From contig NZ_JAGFNP010000014.1 of assembly GCF_017592475.1 (NCBI RefSeq), forward strand, positions 104,565 to 168,564: a DNA stretch of 64,000 nt, written 5' to 3'. Origin of the DNA: Glycomyces niveus. GTDB taxonomy: Bacteria; Actinomycetota; Actinomycetes; Mycobacteriales; Micromonosporaceae. Below the pieces are notes generated by a model. It was not told the DNA's origin, ran no database searches, and worked only from the letters and a program-made list of their open reading frames with translations. The translations under genes were made by a program, and so were the position numbers. Shown here piece by piece: positions 24,489 to 31,725 of the stretch (positions are counted from its first letter, which is position 1; each line of letters begins with the position of its first letter).

Positions 24489-24533
24489 AAAAATCCCAGT
24501 TCATCGGCCCTCTCGGGCGTCTGAACTGGGATT
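24489..24533 (-). terminator. tRNA-Ser terminator
   Basis: On the minus strand a 12-bp stem (AATCCCAGTTCA with complement, 18-nt loop) follows the tRNA immediately and is trailed by a T-tract. It belongs to the inserted segment, not to the ancestral tRNA flank. Confidence 0.8.
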
Positions 24534-24537
24534 ACGT

Positions 24538-24628
24538 TGGCGGTGGCGGTGGGATTTGAACCCACGGTGCGGGGTTACCGCACACTCGCTTTCGAGGCGA
24601 GCTCCTTCGGCCGCTCGGACACGCCACC
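24538..24628 (-). tRNA. tRNA-Ser (CGA), CCA encoded
   Basis: The minus strand gives a class II tRNA. Acceptor GGTGGCG (5' at 24628) pairs with CGCCACC, then G and CCA. The anticodon loop CTCGAAA yields anticodon CGA, with a long variable arm and T-arm GTGGGTTCAAATCCCAC. Length with CCA is 91 nt. Its last 32 bases plus flank are duplicated at 22819-22850. Confidence 0.95.
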
Positions 24629-24735
24629 GCGGAGAACACTACCGGACCGCGACCTCGTCCGTGAGACCGGGTTCGGCGATCCAGCTCACAGCCGGTCTCC
24701 GCAAATTCATGGGATGTTTATGAGAAGCTGGCGTC

Positions 24736-25443
24736 ATGACTGCACACATCTCCGCCAAGCCGGGCGACATCGCCGAGAGCGTCCTCCTGCCCGGGGACCC
24801 GCTGCGCGCGAAGTGGATCGCCGAGCACTTCCTCACCGACGCGACCTGCTACACCGAGGTCCGGAACATGTTCGGCTACACCGGCACCTACAAGGGCAAG
24901 CGCGTGTCCGTGCAGGGCACCGGGATGGGCCAGCCGTCGGCGTCGATCTACACGCACGAGCTGCTGGACGTCTACGGCGTCACGACCGTGGTGCGCGTCG
25001 GCTCGGCGGGCGCGATCCACGACGACATCGAACTGCGCGACGTCGTCGCCGGGATCGGCGCCTCCACCAACTCCTCCATGAACCGCATCCGCTTCAACGG
25101 CATCGTCGACTACGCCCCCGTCGCCGACTTCGGGCTCCTGCGCGGCGCCGTCGACGCCGCCGCCGCGCGCGGCATCAACCTGCACGTCGGCCAGTTGTAC
25201 TCCTCGGACACGTTCTACACCGACGCCCCCGACGTCGAGGCGAAGCTCGCCGACTACGGCATCCTCGCCATCGAGATGGAAGCCGCCGCGATCTACACGC
25301 TCGCCGCGAAGTTCAAGGCGCGCGCGCTGGCGCTGTGCACCATCTCCGACCACATCCTCAAGGGCACGGAGCTGCCCGCGGCCGACCGGCAGGAGTCGTT
25401 CTCCGAGATGGTCGAGATCGCGCTGGACGCCGTCACCGCGTAA
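24736..25443 (+). CDS. deoD: Purine-nucleoside phosphorylase
   Basis: A 235-aa hexameric-type (DeoD) phosphorylase of purine salvage, converting purine nucleosides and phosphate to base and ribose 1-phosphate. Motifs: LLPGDPLRAKWIA near the start (phosphate binding), VVRVGSAGAIHDD, AIEMEAAAIYT (ribose binding Glu) and the catalytic Asp in CTISDHILKG. The length equals the family norm. No good RBS precedes the ATG; GAAGCT lies six bases upstream and resembles a -10 box. It is a single-gene unit with a hairpin terminator downstream. Confidence 0.95.
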   Translation: MTAHISAKPGDIAESVLLPGDPLRAKWIAEHFLTDATCYTEVRNMFGYTGTYKGKRVSVQGTGMGQPSASIYTHELLDVYGVTTVVRVGSAGAIHDDIELRDVVAGIGASTNSSMNRIRFNGIVDYAPVADFGLLRGAVDAAAARGINLHVGQLYSSDTFYTDAPDVEAKLADYGILAIEMEAAAIYTLAAKFKARALALCTISDHILKGTELPAADRQESFSEMVEIALDAVTA

Positions 25444-25452
25444 GGCTTTCGC

Positions 25453-25480
25453 AAGGCCCGGCTCGCGCGAGCCGGGCCTT
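25453..25480. terminator. Palindromic terminator after deoD
   Basis: A perfect inverted repeat AAGGCCCGGCTCG / CGAGCCGGGCCTT with a 2-nt centre separates deoD from the convergent acyltransferase gene. Confidence 0.75.
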
Positions 25481-25484
25481 CCGG

Positions 25485-27563
25485 CTATCCGGCGGCGGGC
25501 TCGGCGAGGGCGGCGGCGAGTTCGGCTTCGAGGTAGGGGCCGAGGGTCGCGGCGTACGTGTTGGTGAGGTGGGCGTCGTCGCGGTAGACGAGGACGTTGC
25601 CGACGACGGGAGGGCAGGTGTCGGGCTCGCAGATGTAGTCGGTGAGGTCCGCTTTCCGGACGCCCGCGGGGACCTCCAGTGCCTCGAACGCGCCCTCGTC
25701 GTAGTAGGAGGCGCGGTCGACGGTGCATTCGCTCCCGTTGGGGCCGTTGAGGTCCACGCACAGCGGGATGTCGAAGCGGGGGCTCGGGGTGTCGCGCAGG
25801 GCGACCACGGCGGCACCGGTCGCGAGCAGCTGCTCGTACCGGTCGGTGTAGTCGGGGAAGGTCTCGTAGGCCTCGTAGCCGACGCGGGAGCCGTAGGTGA
25901 GGACCAGGTCGGGGGCGAGGCGGCCGATCTCGGCGACGACGGCGTCGTTCCAGGCGGCGCAGGAGCGGTACCGCTCCTCGCCGAGGGCTTCCTGGCCGGT
26001 CTCGATGATGCACGCGTTCTTGGTGTACGCGATGACGTGCCAGTCCCGGGACTCAGCGGCGGCGAGGACCGCGGGGAGCCACTGCCAGATCTTGGAGCCG
26101 CCGTACATGACCACCGTGGCCTCGGCGTCGGCTTCATCTTTCCCGAAATCGCACCGGATCGGCTCGTAGCCTTCCATGGTCTGGTTGCAGCGGCCGGAGA
26201 GCGCCGGGTCGTAGTCCCGGGCGGCGTCCAGTGTGGAGGGCGTGAAGTCGGCTTCGGGGACGTCGAGGTCCGCGGCGAGGGCGGCCGCGCCCGGGTAGAG
26301 GGAGGTGTCGGCGGCGGCCGCGGCGAGGCGGTCGCGCTCGTACGCGATGTACCCGGTGAGGGCCCCGTAGGAGGCGAGGACGAGCGCGAGGGCGGCCGCG
26401 CCGAGCGCGAACGCGCCGCGCACCGTCCGCTGGCCGAGACCCGTTGCGGGGAGCCGCAGTTCGAGCGCCCAGCGGGTCGCCCACGCGAGCGCGGTCGATA
26501 CGGCGAGGAGGCCGAGTCCGCCGAGGAGCGTGGCGGTGTCGCGGCCGGTGGCGGTGAGGTAGCAGACCAGGACCGGCCAGTGCCAGAGGTAGAGCGTGTA
26601 GGAGAGGTCGCCGAGCCACTGCACGGGCCGCGTGTTCAGCAGCCGCCCGGCGCCGCCGCCGGGGCTGAGCGAGGCGGCGACGACGACCGCGCACGCGCCG
26701 CCGACGGGCCAGAGGGCGGCGAGGCCGGGGAACTGGGTGCTCTCGAGCACGAACCCGGCGCCGAGGAGGACGGCGACGCCCGCCCAGCCGAGGAGGGCCG
26801 CCGTCCACTGCGGGCCCGGCGTGTCGCGTCCGGCGAACCGCTCGCGCAGGCGCGGGAGGGCGACGGCGAGGAGGCCGCCGGCCGCGAACTGCCACAGGCG
26901 GGCGCGCAGGTCGAAGTACGCGAACGCCTGGTTCTCGGCGGTCTCCCACAGCGCGAACGCGAACGAGGCCGCGAAGACGAGCGCGAGCGCGCCGGCGAGG
27001 ACGCGGGCGCGGCTCCAGCGGGCGCGGGCGGCGAGCCAGGCACTGGCGGCGATGAGGAGCGGCCAGAGGACGTAGAACTGGGCCTGGACGCCCATGGACC
27101 AGTAGTGCTGGACGATGCTCGCGCCGTTGTTGGAGGAGAGGTAGTCGACGGAGTGGAGCGCGAGGTTCCAGTTGCCGTAGTAGAGGGCGGAGGCGAGGAT
27201 GTCGCCGAGCTGCTGGTGCCAGGTGGCGCGCGGCAGCCAGAGGGCGGTCATGAGGACGGCGGCTGCGGCGACGACGAGCGCGGGCGGGAAGATGCGGCGC
27301 ACGATGCGGGCCGCGAACGCGAGCGGGCGGACCGAGCCGGTGCGCTCGACGGAGCGGAGGAGGCTCGCGGTGATGAAGAAACCCGAGAGCAGCAGGAACA
27401 CGTCGACGCCGCCGGAGACGCGGTCGAACCAGACGTGGTAGACCGCGATCACGACGATGGCGAGGCCGCGGAGGCCGTCGATCTCGCGCAGGCGCGGCGG
27501 CTTCGCGGCGGCGGGTGCGGGAGCGGTGGTCGGGGCGGCGCTGGTGCTCGCGGGGCTGCTCAT
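25485..27563 (-). CDS. Acyltransferase 3 / SGNH-domain membrane O-acyltransferase
   Basis: A 692-aa OafA-like enzyme. After a Pro/Ala-rich N-terminus, LREIDGLRGLAIVVIAVYHV opens the acyltransferase-3 membrane domain with about ten helices; GGVDVFLLLSGFFIT and LSYTLYLWHWPVLV are characteristic. The C-terminal third is an extracytoplasmic SGNH hydrolase-like domain with YGGSKIWQW as the serine block and DDAHLTNTYA as the catalytic D-H block. Such fusions O-acylate cell-wall glycans or secondary metabolites. The start ATG at 27563 has CCGGAG four bases upstream; the frame is open for 86 more codons that look non-coding. Confidence 0.9.
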   Translation of the reverse strand: MSSPASTSAAPTTAPAPAAAKPPRLREIDGLRGLAIVVIAVYHVWFDRVSGGVDVFLLLSGFFITASLLRSVERTGSVRPLAFAARIVRRIFPPALVVAAAAVLMTALWLPRATWHQQLGDILASALYYGNWNLALHSVDYLSSNNGASIVQHYWSMGVQAQFYVLWPLLIAASAWLAARARWSRARVLAGALALVFAASFAFALWETAENQAFAYFDLRARLWQFAAGGLLAVALPRLRERFAGRDTPGPQWTAALLGWAGVAVLLGAGFVLESTQFPGLAALWPVGGACAVVVAASLSPGGGAGRLLNTRPVQWLGDLSYTLYLWHWPVLVCYLTATGRDTATLLGGLGLLAVSTALAWATRWALELRLPATGLGQRTVRGAFALGAAALALVLASYGALTGYIAYERDRLAAAAADTSLYPGAAALAADLDVPEADFTPSTLDAARDYDPALSGRCNQTMEGYEPIRCDFGKDEADAEATVVMYGGSKIWQWLPAVLAAAESRDWHVIAYTKNACIIETGQEALGEERYRSCAAWNDAVVAEIGRLAPDLVLTYGSRVGYEAYETFPDYTDRYEQLLATGAAVVALRDTPSPRFDIPLCVDLNGPNGSECTVDRASYYDEGAFEALEVPAGVRKADLTDYICEPDTCPPVVGNVLVYRDDAHLTNTYAATLGPYLEAELAAALAEPAAG

Positions 27564-27793
27564 CGAACTCCGGGGTGGCGGCGCGCTGGGGGCACGCGTG
27601 TCGGTGGTCCCCCGAGCGTAGCCGCGGCAGGCGAAGGGGGCGTGCGGGAGGCGGGTGCGGGCCTGCGCGCTGCCGGCGGGATGCGGGTCCGGCGGTTCGC
27701 GGCGATTCCGTGGCAAAACGGGCGTTCGCGGGCGCCCCCGAATCGATGATGCACCAGGGGTGAGACAACTGAATGAGTAGTGCGGCGAATGCG

Positions 27794-27827
27794 TTGACAG
27801 GCGGGGATCGGCGGGACACAATATGCT
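27794..27827 (+). promoter_or_regulatory. Promoter of the acyl-CoA carboxylase operon
   Basis: TTGACA at 27794-27799 is a perfect -35 box. A -10 candidate follows (CACAAT at 17 bp, or TATGCT at 27822-27827 with a longer spacer). The palindrome at 27830 lies just downstream. Confidence 0.6.
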
Positions 27828-27829
27828 TG

Positions 27830-27847
27830 CCTTAACGATCGTTAAGG
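27830..27847. promoter_or_regulatory. Perfect 18-bp palindromic operator (TetR-type)
   Basis: CCTTAACGATCGTTAAGG is a perfect palindrome between the promoter and the RBS of the carboxylase gene, placed to block transcription. The form and context suit a TetR-family repressor sensing an acyl-CoA. No such regulator gene lies beside it. Confidence 0.75.
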
Positions 27848-27874
27848 GAACGACACCGGCAAGGAGGCCGTGCC

Positions 27875-29395
27875 GTGGAATTCGGGGACTACCCGGCGGA
27901 ACGCGAGCGGATCGAGCGCGGCGGCGCCGAGAAGTACCACCAGGCCGCAGCCGCGGCCGGCAAGTACCACGCCCGCGAACGCATCAGGCGCCTGTGCGAC
28001 CCCGACTCCTTCCGCGAGGACAGCCTCTGGGCCAACCCCGACCCCACCCTGCCCGCCGACGGCGTCGTCGTCGGCACCGCCACCGTCCAAGGCCGGCCGA
28101 TCCGCCTCGTCGCCAACGACTCCACCGTCAAGGCCGGCTCCTGGGGCGCCCGCACCGTCGAGAAGATCATCCGCACCGTCGAAGCCGCCCAGCTCGAGCA
28201 GCACCCGATCGTCTACCTCGTCGACTCCGCCGGCGCCCGCATCACCGACCAGGTGCAGCTCTTCCCCGGCCGCCGCGGCGCCGGGCGCATCTTCCACGAG
28301 CAGGTCCGCGCCTCCGGCCGCATCCCCCAGGCCTGCGCCCTCTTCGGCCCCAGCGCCGCCGGCGGCGCCTACATCCCCGCGTTCTGCGACATCGTCGCCA
28401 TGGTCGACGGCAACGCCTCCATGTACCTCGGCAGCCCCCGCATGGTCGAGATGGTCACCGGCGAGAAGACCACCCTCGAGGACATGGGCGGCGCCCGCGT
28501 CCACTGCGAGCAGTCCGGCGTCGGCCACTTCCTGTGCCGCAACGAAGACGAAGCGATCGCCTCCGTCCGCCGCTGGCTCTCCTACCTGCCCTCGAACTGG
28601 ACCCAGCCCGCGCCCGTGCGCGCCGCCCGCCCCCCGCTCCCCGTCGACCTCGCCGCGACCGTCCCCGCGAGCGAATCCGCGCCGTTCGACATGCACGCCT
28701 TCGTCGACGGCCTCGTCGACCAGGGCTCCGTCCTCGAAGTGCAGGCCCGCTGGGCCGGCGAGCTCATCACCGCGTTCGCCCGCCTCGACGGCCGGCCCGT
28801 CGGCATCGTCGCCAACAACTCCGCCGTACGCGGCGGCGTCCTCTTCTCCGACTCCGCCGACAAGGCCACCCGCTTCGTCGCCACCTGCGACGCCTTCAAC
28901 GTCCCCCTGCTCTTCCTCGCCGACGTCCCCGGCTTCATGGTCGGCTCCGCCGTCGAACACGGCGGCATCATCCGCCACGGCGCCAAGATGATCGCCGCCG
29001 TCGCCGAAGCCACCGTCCCCAAACTCTGCGTCGTCGTCCGCAAGGCCTACGGCGCCGGCCTCTACGCCATGGCCGGACCCGCCTTCGGCTCCGACGCATG
29101 TCTCGCCCTCCCCACCGCGCGCATCGCCGTCATGGGCGCCGAAGCCGCCGTCAACGCCGTGTACGCCAACAAGATCGCCGCCATCGACGACCCCGAAGCA
29201 CGCGAGCGCTTCGTCGCCGACAAACGCGCCGAATACGAAGCCGACGTCGACCTCCGCCGACTCGCCGGCGAACTCGTCGTCGACGACATCATCGAACCCG
29301 CCCACCTCCGCGACGACCTCATCGCCCGATACCGCCGGCTCACCCACAAGGAACGCCGGTTTTCCGACCGCAGGCACCCGATCACACCGGTGTAG
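27875..29395 (+). CDS. Acyl-CoA carboxylase carboxyltransferase (beta) subunit
   Basis: A 506-aa carboxyltransferase of the AccD/MccB type that transfers CO2 from carboxybiotin to an acyl-CoA. Two crotonase-fold halves are visible: the N-terminal half with VYLVDSAGARITDQVQLFPG and GPSAAGGAYIPAFCD, the C-terminal half with PLLFLADVPGFMVG and RKAYGAGLYAMAGPAF. Residue pattern and pairing with an acyl-CoA dehydrogenase suggest methylcrotonyl- or related branched-chain acyl-CoA as substrate. No biotin-carrying alpha subunit is nearby. GTG start at 27875 with AAGGAGG seven bases before. Ten bases separate it from the next gene. Confidence 0.92.
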   Translation: MEFGDYPAERERIERGGAEKYHQAAAAAGKYHARERIRRLCDPDSFREDSLWANPDPTLPADGVVVGTATVQGRPIRLVANDSTVKAGSWGARTVEKIIRTVEAAQLEQHPIVYLVDSAGARITDQVQLFPGRRGAGRIFHEQVRASGRIPQACALFGPSAAGGAYIPAFCDIVAMVDGNASMYLGSPRMVEMVTGEKTTLEDMGGARVHCEQSGVGHFLCRNEDEAIASVRRWLSYLPSNWTQPAPVRAARPPLPVDLAATVPASESAPFDMHAFVDGLVDQGSVLEVQARWAGELITAFARLDGRPVGIVANNSAVRGGVLFSDSADKATRFVATCDAFNVPLLFLADVPGFMVGSAVEHGGIIRHGAKMIAAVAEATVPKLCVVVRKAYGAGLYAMAGPAFGSDACLALPTARIAVMGAEAAVNAVYANKIAAIDDPEARERFVADKRAEYEADVDLRRLAGELVVDDIIEPAHLRDDLIARYRRLTHKERRFSDRRHPITPV

Positions 29396-29405
29396 GAGCA
29401 CAGCC

Positions 29406-30533
29406 ATGAAACTCGACCTCGAGCAGACCGAATTCGCCGCCGCCGTCCGCGAATTCGCCCAGGACAAGATCAAGCCCGTCATCGGCGACTTCTACGAGCG
29501 CGGCGAATTCCCCGCCGACCTCGTCCGCGAACTGGGCAAACTCGGCGTCCTCGGCGTCACCCTCCCCGAGGAGCACGGCGGCGCCGGCGCCGGCCTGTTC
29601 ATGCTCGGCCTCGCCCTCGAGGAGATCGCCCGCGTCGACGCCTCCGTCGCCGTCACCGTCGAAGCGTCCGTCACCCTCGGAGCCGAAGGCATCGCCCGCT
29701 ACGGCACGCCCGCGCAGCAGGCCAAATGGCTCCCGCGCCTCGCCGCCGGCCAAGGCCTCGTCGCCTTCGCGCTCACCGAGCCCGGCGGCGGCACCGACGC
29801 CGGCCACACCGACACCAAAGCCCGCCTCGAGAACGGCGAATGGGTCATCGACGGCGCCAAGTGCTTCATCACCAACGCCGGCACCGAGATGACCGACCTC
29901 ATCATCGCCACCGCCCAGACCGGGCCCGGCGAAGTCTCCTGCATCGCCGTCGAACCCGGCACCCCCGGGCTCGAGATCGGCCCCGAGTACTCCAAGGTCG
30001 GCTGGCGCGCCTCCGACACCCGGCCCGTCTACTTCGACGGCTGCCGCGTCCCCGAGGCCAACCTCGTCGGCCAGCGCGGCCGCGGCTTCGTCCAGTTCCT
30101 CGAACTGCTCGACGCCGGACGCGTCGCCCTCGCCGCCCTCGCGACCGGCTCCGCGCAGGGCTGCCTCGACGAGGCCCTCGTCCACGCCAAGGAGCGGGAG
30201 GCGTTCGGGCGGCCGATCGCCGAGAACCAGGCCATCGCGTTCATGCTCGCCGACATGCGGCTGCGCGCCCACACCTCGCGCCTGGCGTGGCAGGACGCGG
30301 CGGTGAAGGCCGACGCGGGCGAGCCGTTCGGCACCGACGCGGCGCTGGCGAAGCTGCACGCGTCGCAGGCGGCGGTGGAGAACGCGCGGGACGCGACGCA
30401 GATCTTCGGCGGGTACGGGTTCATGAACGAGACGCCGGTGGCGCGGGCGTGGCGCGACTGCAAGGTGCTGGAGATCGGGGAGGGCACGAACGAGGTGCAG
30501 CGCATGCTGATCGCGCGGTCGCTGGGGCTGTAG
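29406..30533 (+). CDS. Acyl-CoA dehydrogenase
   Basis: A 375-aa FAD-dependent acyl-CoA dehydrogenase. FAD/substrate segments include FALTEPGGGTDAGHTDTKA (about 120-138) and CFITNAGTEMTDLII. The C-terminal helical domain has IFGGYGFMNETPVARAWRDC followed by IGEGTNEVQR, whose Glu corresponds to the usual catalytic base. The length fits the family (370-400). It follows the carboxyltransferase by 10 bp with its own GGAG RBS. Together they suggest leucine/isovalerate-type or other branched acyl-CoA degradation under the upstream palindrome. Confidence 0.93.
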   Translation: MKLDLEQTEFAAAVREFAQDKIKPVIGDFYERGEFPADLVRELGKLGVLGVTLPEEHGGAGAGLFMLGLALEEIARVDASVAVTVEASVTLGAEGIARYGTPAQQAKWLPRLAAGQGLVAFALTEPGGGTDAGHTDTKARLENGEWVIDGAKCFITNAGTEMTDLIIATAQTGPGEVSCIAVEPGTPGLEIGPEYSKVGWRASDTRPVYFDGCRVPEANLVGQRGRGFVQFLELLDAGRVALAALATGSAQGCLDEALVHAKEREAFGRPIAENQAIAFMLADMRLRAHTSRLAWQDAAVKADAGEPFGTDAALAKLHASQAAVENARDATQIFGGYGFMNETPVARAWRDCKVLEIGEGTNEVQRMLIARSLGL

Positions 30534-30646
30534 CGGCGCCGGGGTGCGGCGCGGGTCTGGGAGCTTCCTGAGAACTTGATGAAGCTTCAACTAAAACTCT
30601 TGATATCGGCCCGCAAGGCGTGACAAGCTCGCCATTCCGGCGCTAG

Positions 30647-30672
30647 CGTTGCGGCCTGCAGGCGCCGCAACG
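30647..30672 (+). terminator. Hairpin after acyl-CoA dehydrogenase gene
   Basis: A 9-bp stem CGTTGCGGC/GCCGCAACG with an 8-nt loop lies 114 bp past the operon end and 72 bp before the Rieske gene. It is a plausible terminator. Confidence 0.5.
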
Positions 30673-30743
30673 GCACCGCCGCGGCCCGCAGGCACACCGC
30701 GGTCGATCAAGGGCGCCGCACCCACAGCGCAAGGAGTTCGACA

Positions 30744-31235
30744 ATGACCGAAACCAAGGCCGGAACCGACCTCGCCAAGCAGGTGCTCGCCAAAGGCCTC
30801 GCCTCCCGGCGCGGCGTCATGTGCGGCCTCGCGGGGCTCGGAGCGGCGGGCGCCCTCGCCGCCTGCGGCACCGCCGAATCCCCCAACACCGAGTCCCCCG
30901 ACACCTCCACCACCAGCGCCGCGGACGGTGGCACCACCGGCGAGACCGGCGGCGGCACCGGCATCGCCGCGACCGCCGACGTCCCCGTGGGCGGCGGCAT
31001 CGTCGTCGACGAGACCGTCATCGTGCAGCCGACCGCCGACGAGTTCCTCGCCTTCTCCGCCGTCTGCCCCCACCAGGGCGCCATCGTCGACGCCCCCGAC
31101 GCCGACGGCAACATCATCTGCCCCCGCCACCAGTCGACCTGGACCCTCGAAGGCACGCTCGAGCAAGGCCCCGCCGAGACGAACCTGTCCGCAGTGGAGA
31201 TCACCGTCGAAGACGGACAGATCGCCCTCGCCTAG
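30744..31235 (+). CDS. Tat-exported Rieske [2Fe-2S] lipoprotein
   Basis: A 163-aa protein. The N-terminus has a twin-arginine motif (SRRGVM, 21-26), a short hydrophobic segment and lipobox ALAAC (Cys41), so it is exported folded by Tat and lipidated. A Ser/Thr/Gly linker leads to a Rieske domain whose cluster ligands are C108 and H110 (CPHQG) and C126 and H129 (CPRHQS). The protein likely transfers electrons at the outer membrane face, but no partner oxidase or bc complex is adjacent. RBS AAGGAG is well placed. Confidence 0.92.
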   Translation: MTETKAGTDLAKQVLAKGLASRRGVMCGLAGLGAAGALAACGTAESPNTESPDTSTTSAADGGTTGETGGGTGIAATADVPVGGGIVVDETVIVQPTADEFLAFSAVCPHQGAIVDAPDADGNIICPRHQSTWTLEGTLEQGPAETNLSAVEITVEDGQIALA

Positions 31236-31250
31236 CAGCGCACACGAAAA

Positions 31251-31279
31251 CGGCCGGGAAGCGGAATGCTTCCCGGCCG
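31251..31279. terminator. Convergent terminator after Rieske gene
   Basis: A 12-bp stem CGGCCGGGAAGC with complement and 5-nt loop separates the Rieske gene (+) from the DUF3151 gene (-). Confidence 0.75.
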
Positions 31280-31291
31280 CTTTCGCATTCG

Positions 31292-31699
31292 CTACGTCAG
31301 TGCGTCCGCCGCCGCCGGGTCCGAGTCGCGCAGGAACTGGGCGCAACGCGCGGCCTCGTCCGCCTCCCCGATCGCCGCCGCCGCACGCGACAGCTGATGC
31401 AGCGACTTCAGGAAGCCGCGGTTCGGCTTGTGGTCCCACGGGATCGGGCCGTGGCCCTTCCAGCCGCTGCGACGCAGCTGGTCCAGGCCGCGGTGGTACC
31501 CGGTGCGGGCGAACGCGTAAGCGGTGACGTCGTCGCCCGACTCCAGGGCGTTCTTCGCCAGGCGCGCCCACGCGGCGCAGAACCACGGGAACCGCCGCAC
31601 CGTGTCCTCGGGCGAATGCTCGTCGAGGAACTTCCTGGCCTCGGTGTCCTCGGGCAGCTTCGTCGCCGGAGGCTGGGACATGAGATTCTGCGGAGCCAA
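31292..31699 (-). CDS. DUF3151 family protein
   Basis: A 135-aa protein with the DUF3151 pattern: PQNLMSQPPATKLP at the N-terminus, AYAFARTGYHRGLDQLRRSG and WKGHGPIPWDHKPNRGFL in the centre, and an acidic Cys-containing end. The family is actinobacterial and of unknown function. I place the start at the TTG (31699), because GGAGGG lies 8-9 bases upstream and the family-like NLM segment would otherwise be lost; the ATG at 31681 is the alternative. Confidence 0.82.
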   Translation of the reverse strand: MAPQNLMSQPPATKLPEDTEARKFLDEHSPEDTVRRFPWFCAAWARLAKNALESGDDVTAYAFARTGYHRGLDQLRRSGWKGHGPIPWDHKPNRGFLKSLHQLSRAAAAIGEADEAARCAQFLRDSDPAAADALT

Positions 31700-31725
31700 T
31701 GCGGCGTCCCTCCAAAAGTCGGATC

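Larger units (their letters stand above)
22851..24533. mobile_element. Putative 1.7-kb integrated element or remnant in tRNA-Ser
   Basis: The segment is bounded by the 32-bp repeat at 22819 and by the intact tRNA-Ser 3' end at 24534. It lies on the 3' side of the tRNA, as expected for integration by a tyrosine recombinase. Contents are a RidA-like gene ending 5 bp from the repeat, a divergent HxlR regulator, an AT-rich stretch (22 of 60 bases G/C in 23761-23820), a decayed secreted-protein gene, short GTGGGGAA repeats and a new terminator for the tRNA. No integrase is present, so it is a remnant or was moved in trans. Confidence 0.6.

Noticed and set aside
24537..27749. 1070-codon plus-strand frame starting at tRNA-Ser
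   Set aside because: It runs out of frame through deoD and antisense to the acyltransferase gene; no domain is visible and the composition is that of a shadow frame.
27875..30533. Part of a polyketide or fatty-acid biosynthetic cluster
   Set aside because: Carboxyltransferase plus acyl-CoA dehydrogenase under a TetR-type palindrome fits acyl-CoA degradation; no ketosynthase or carrier protein genes are present.
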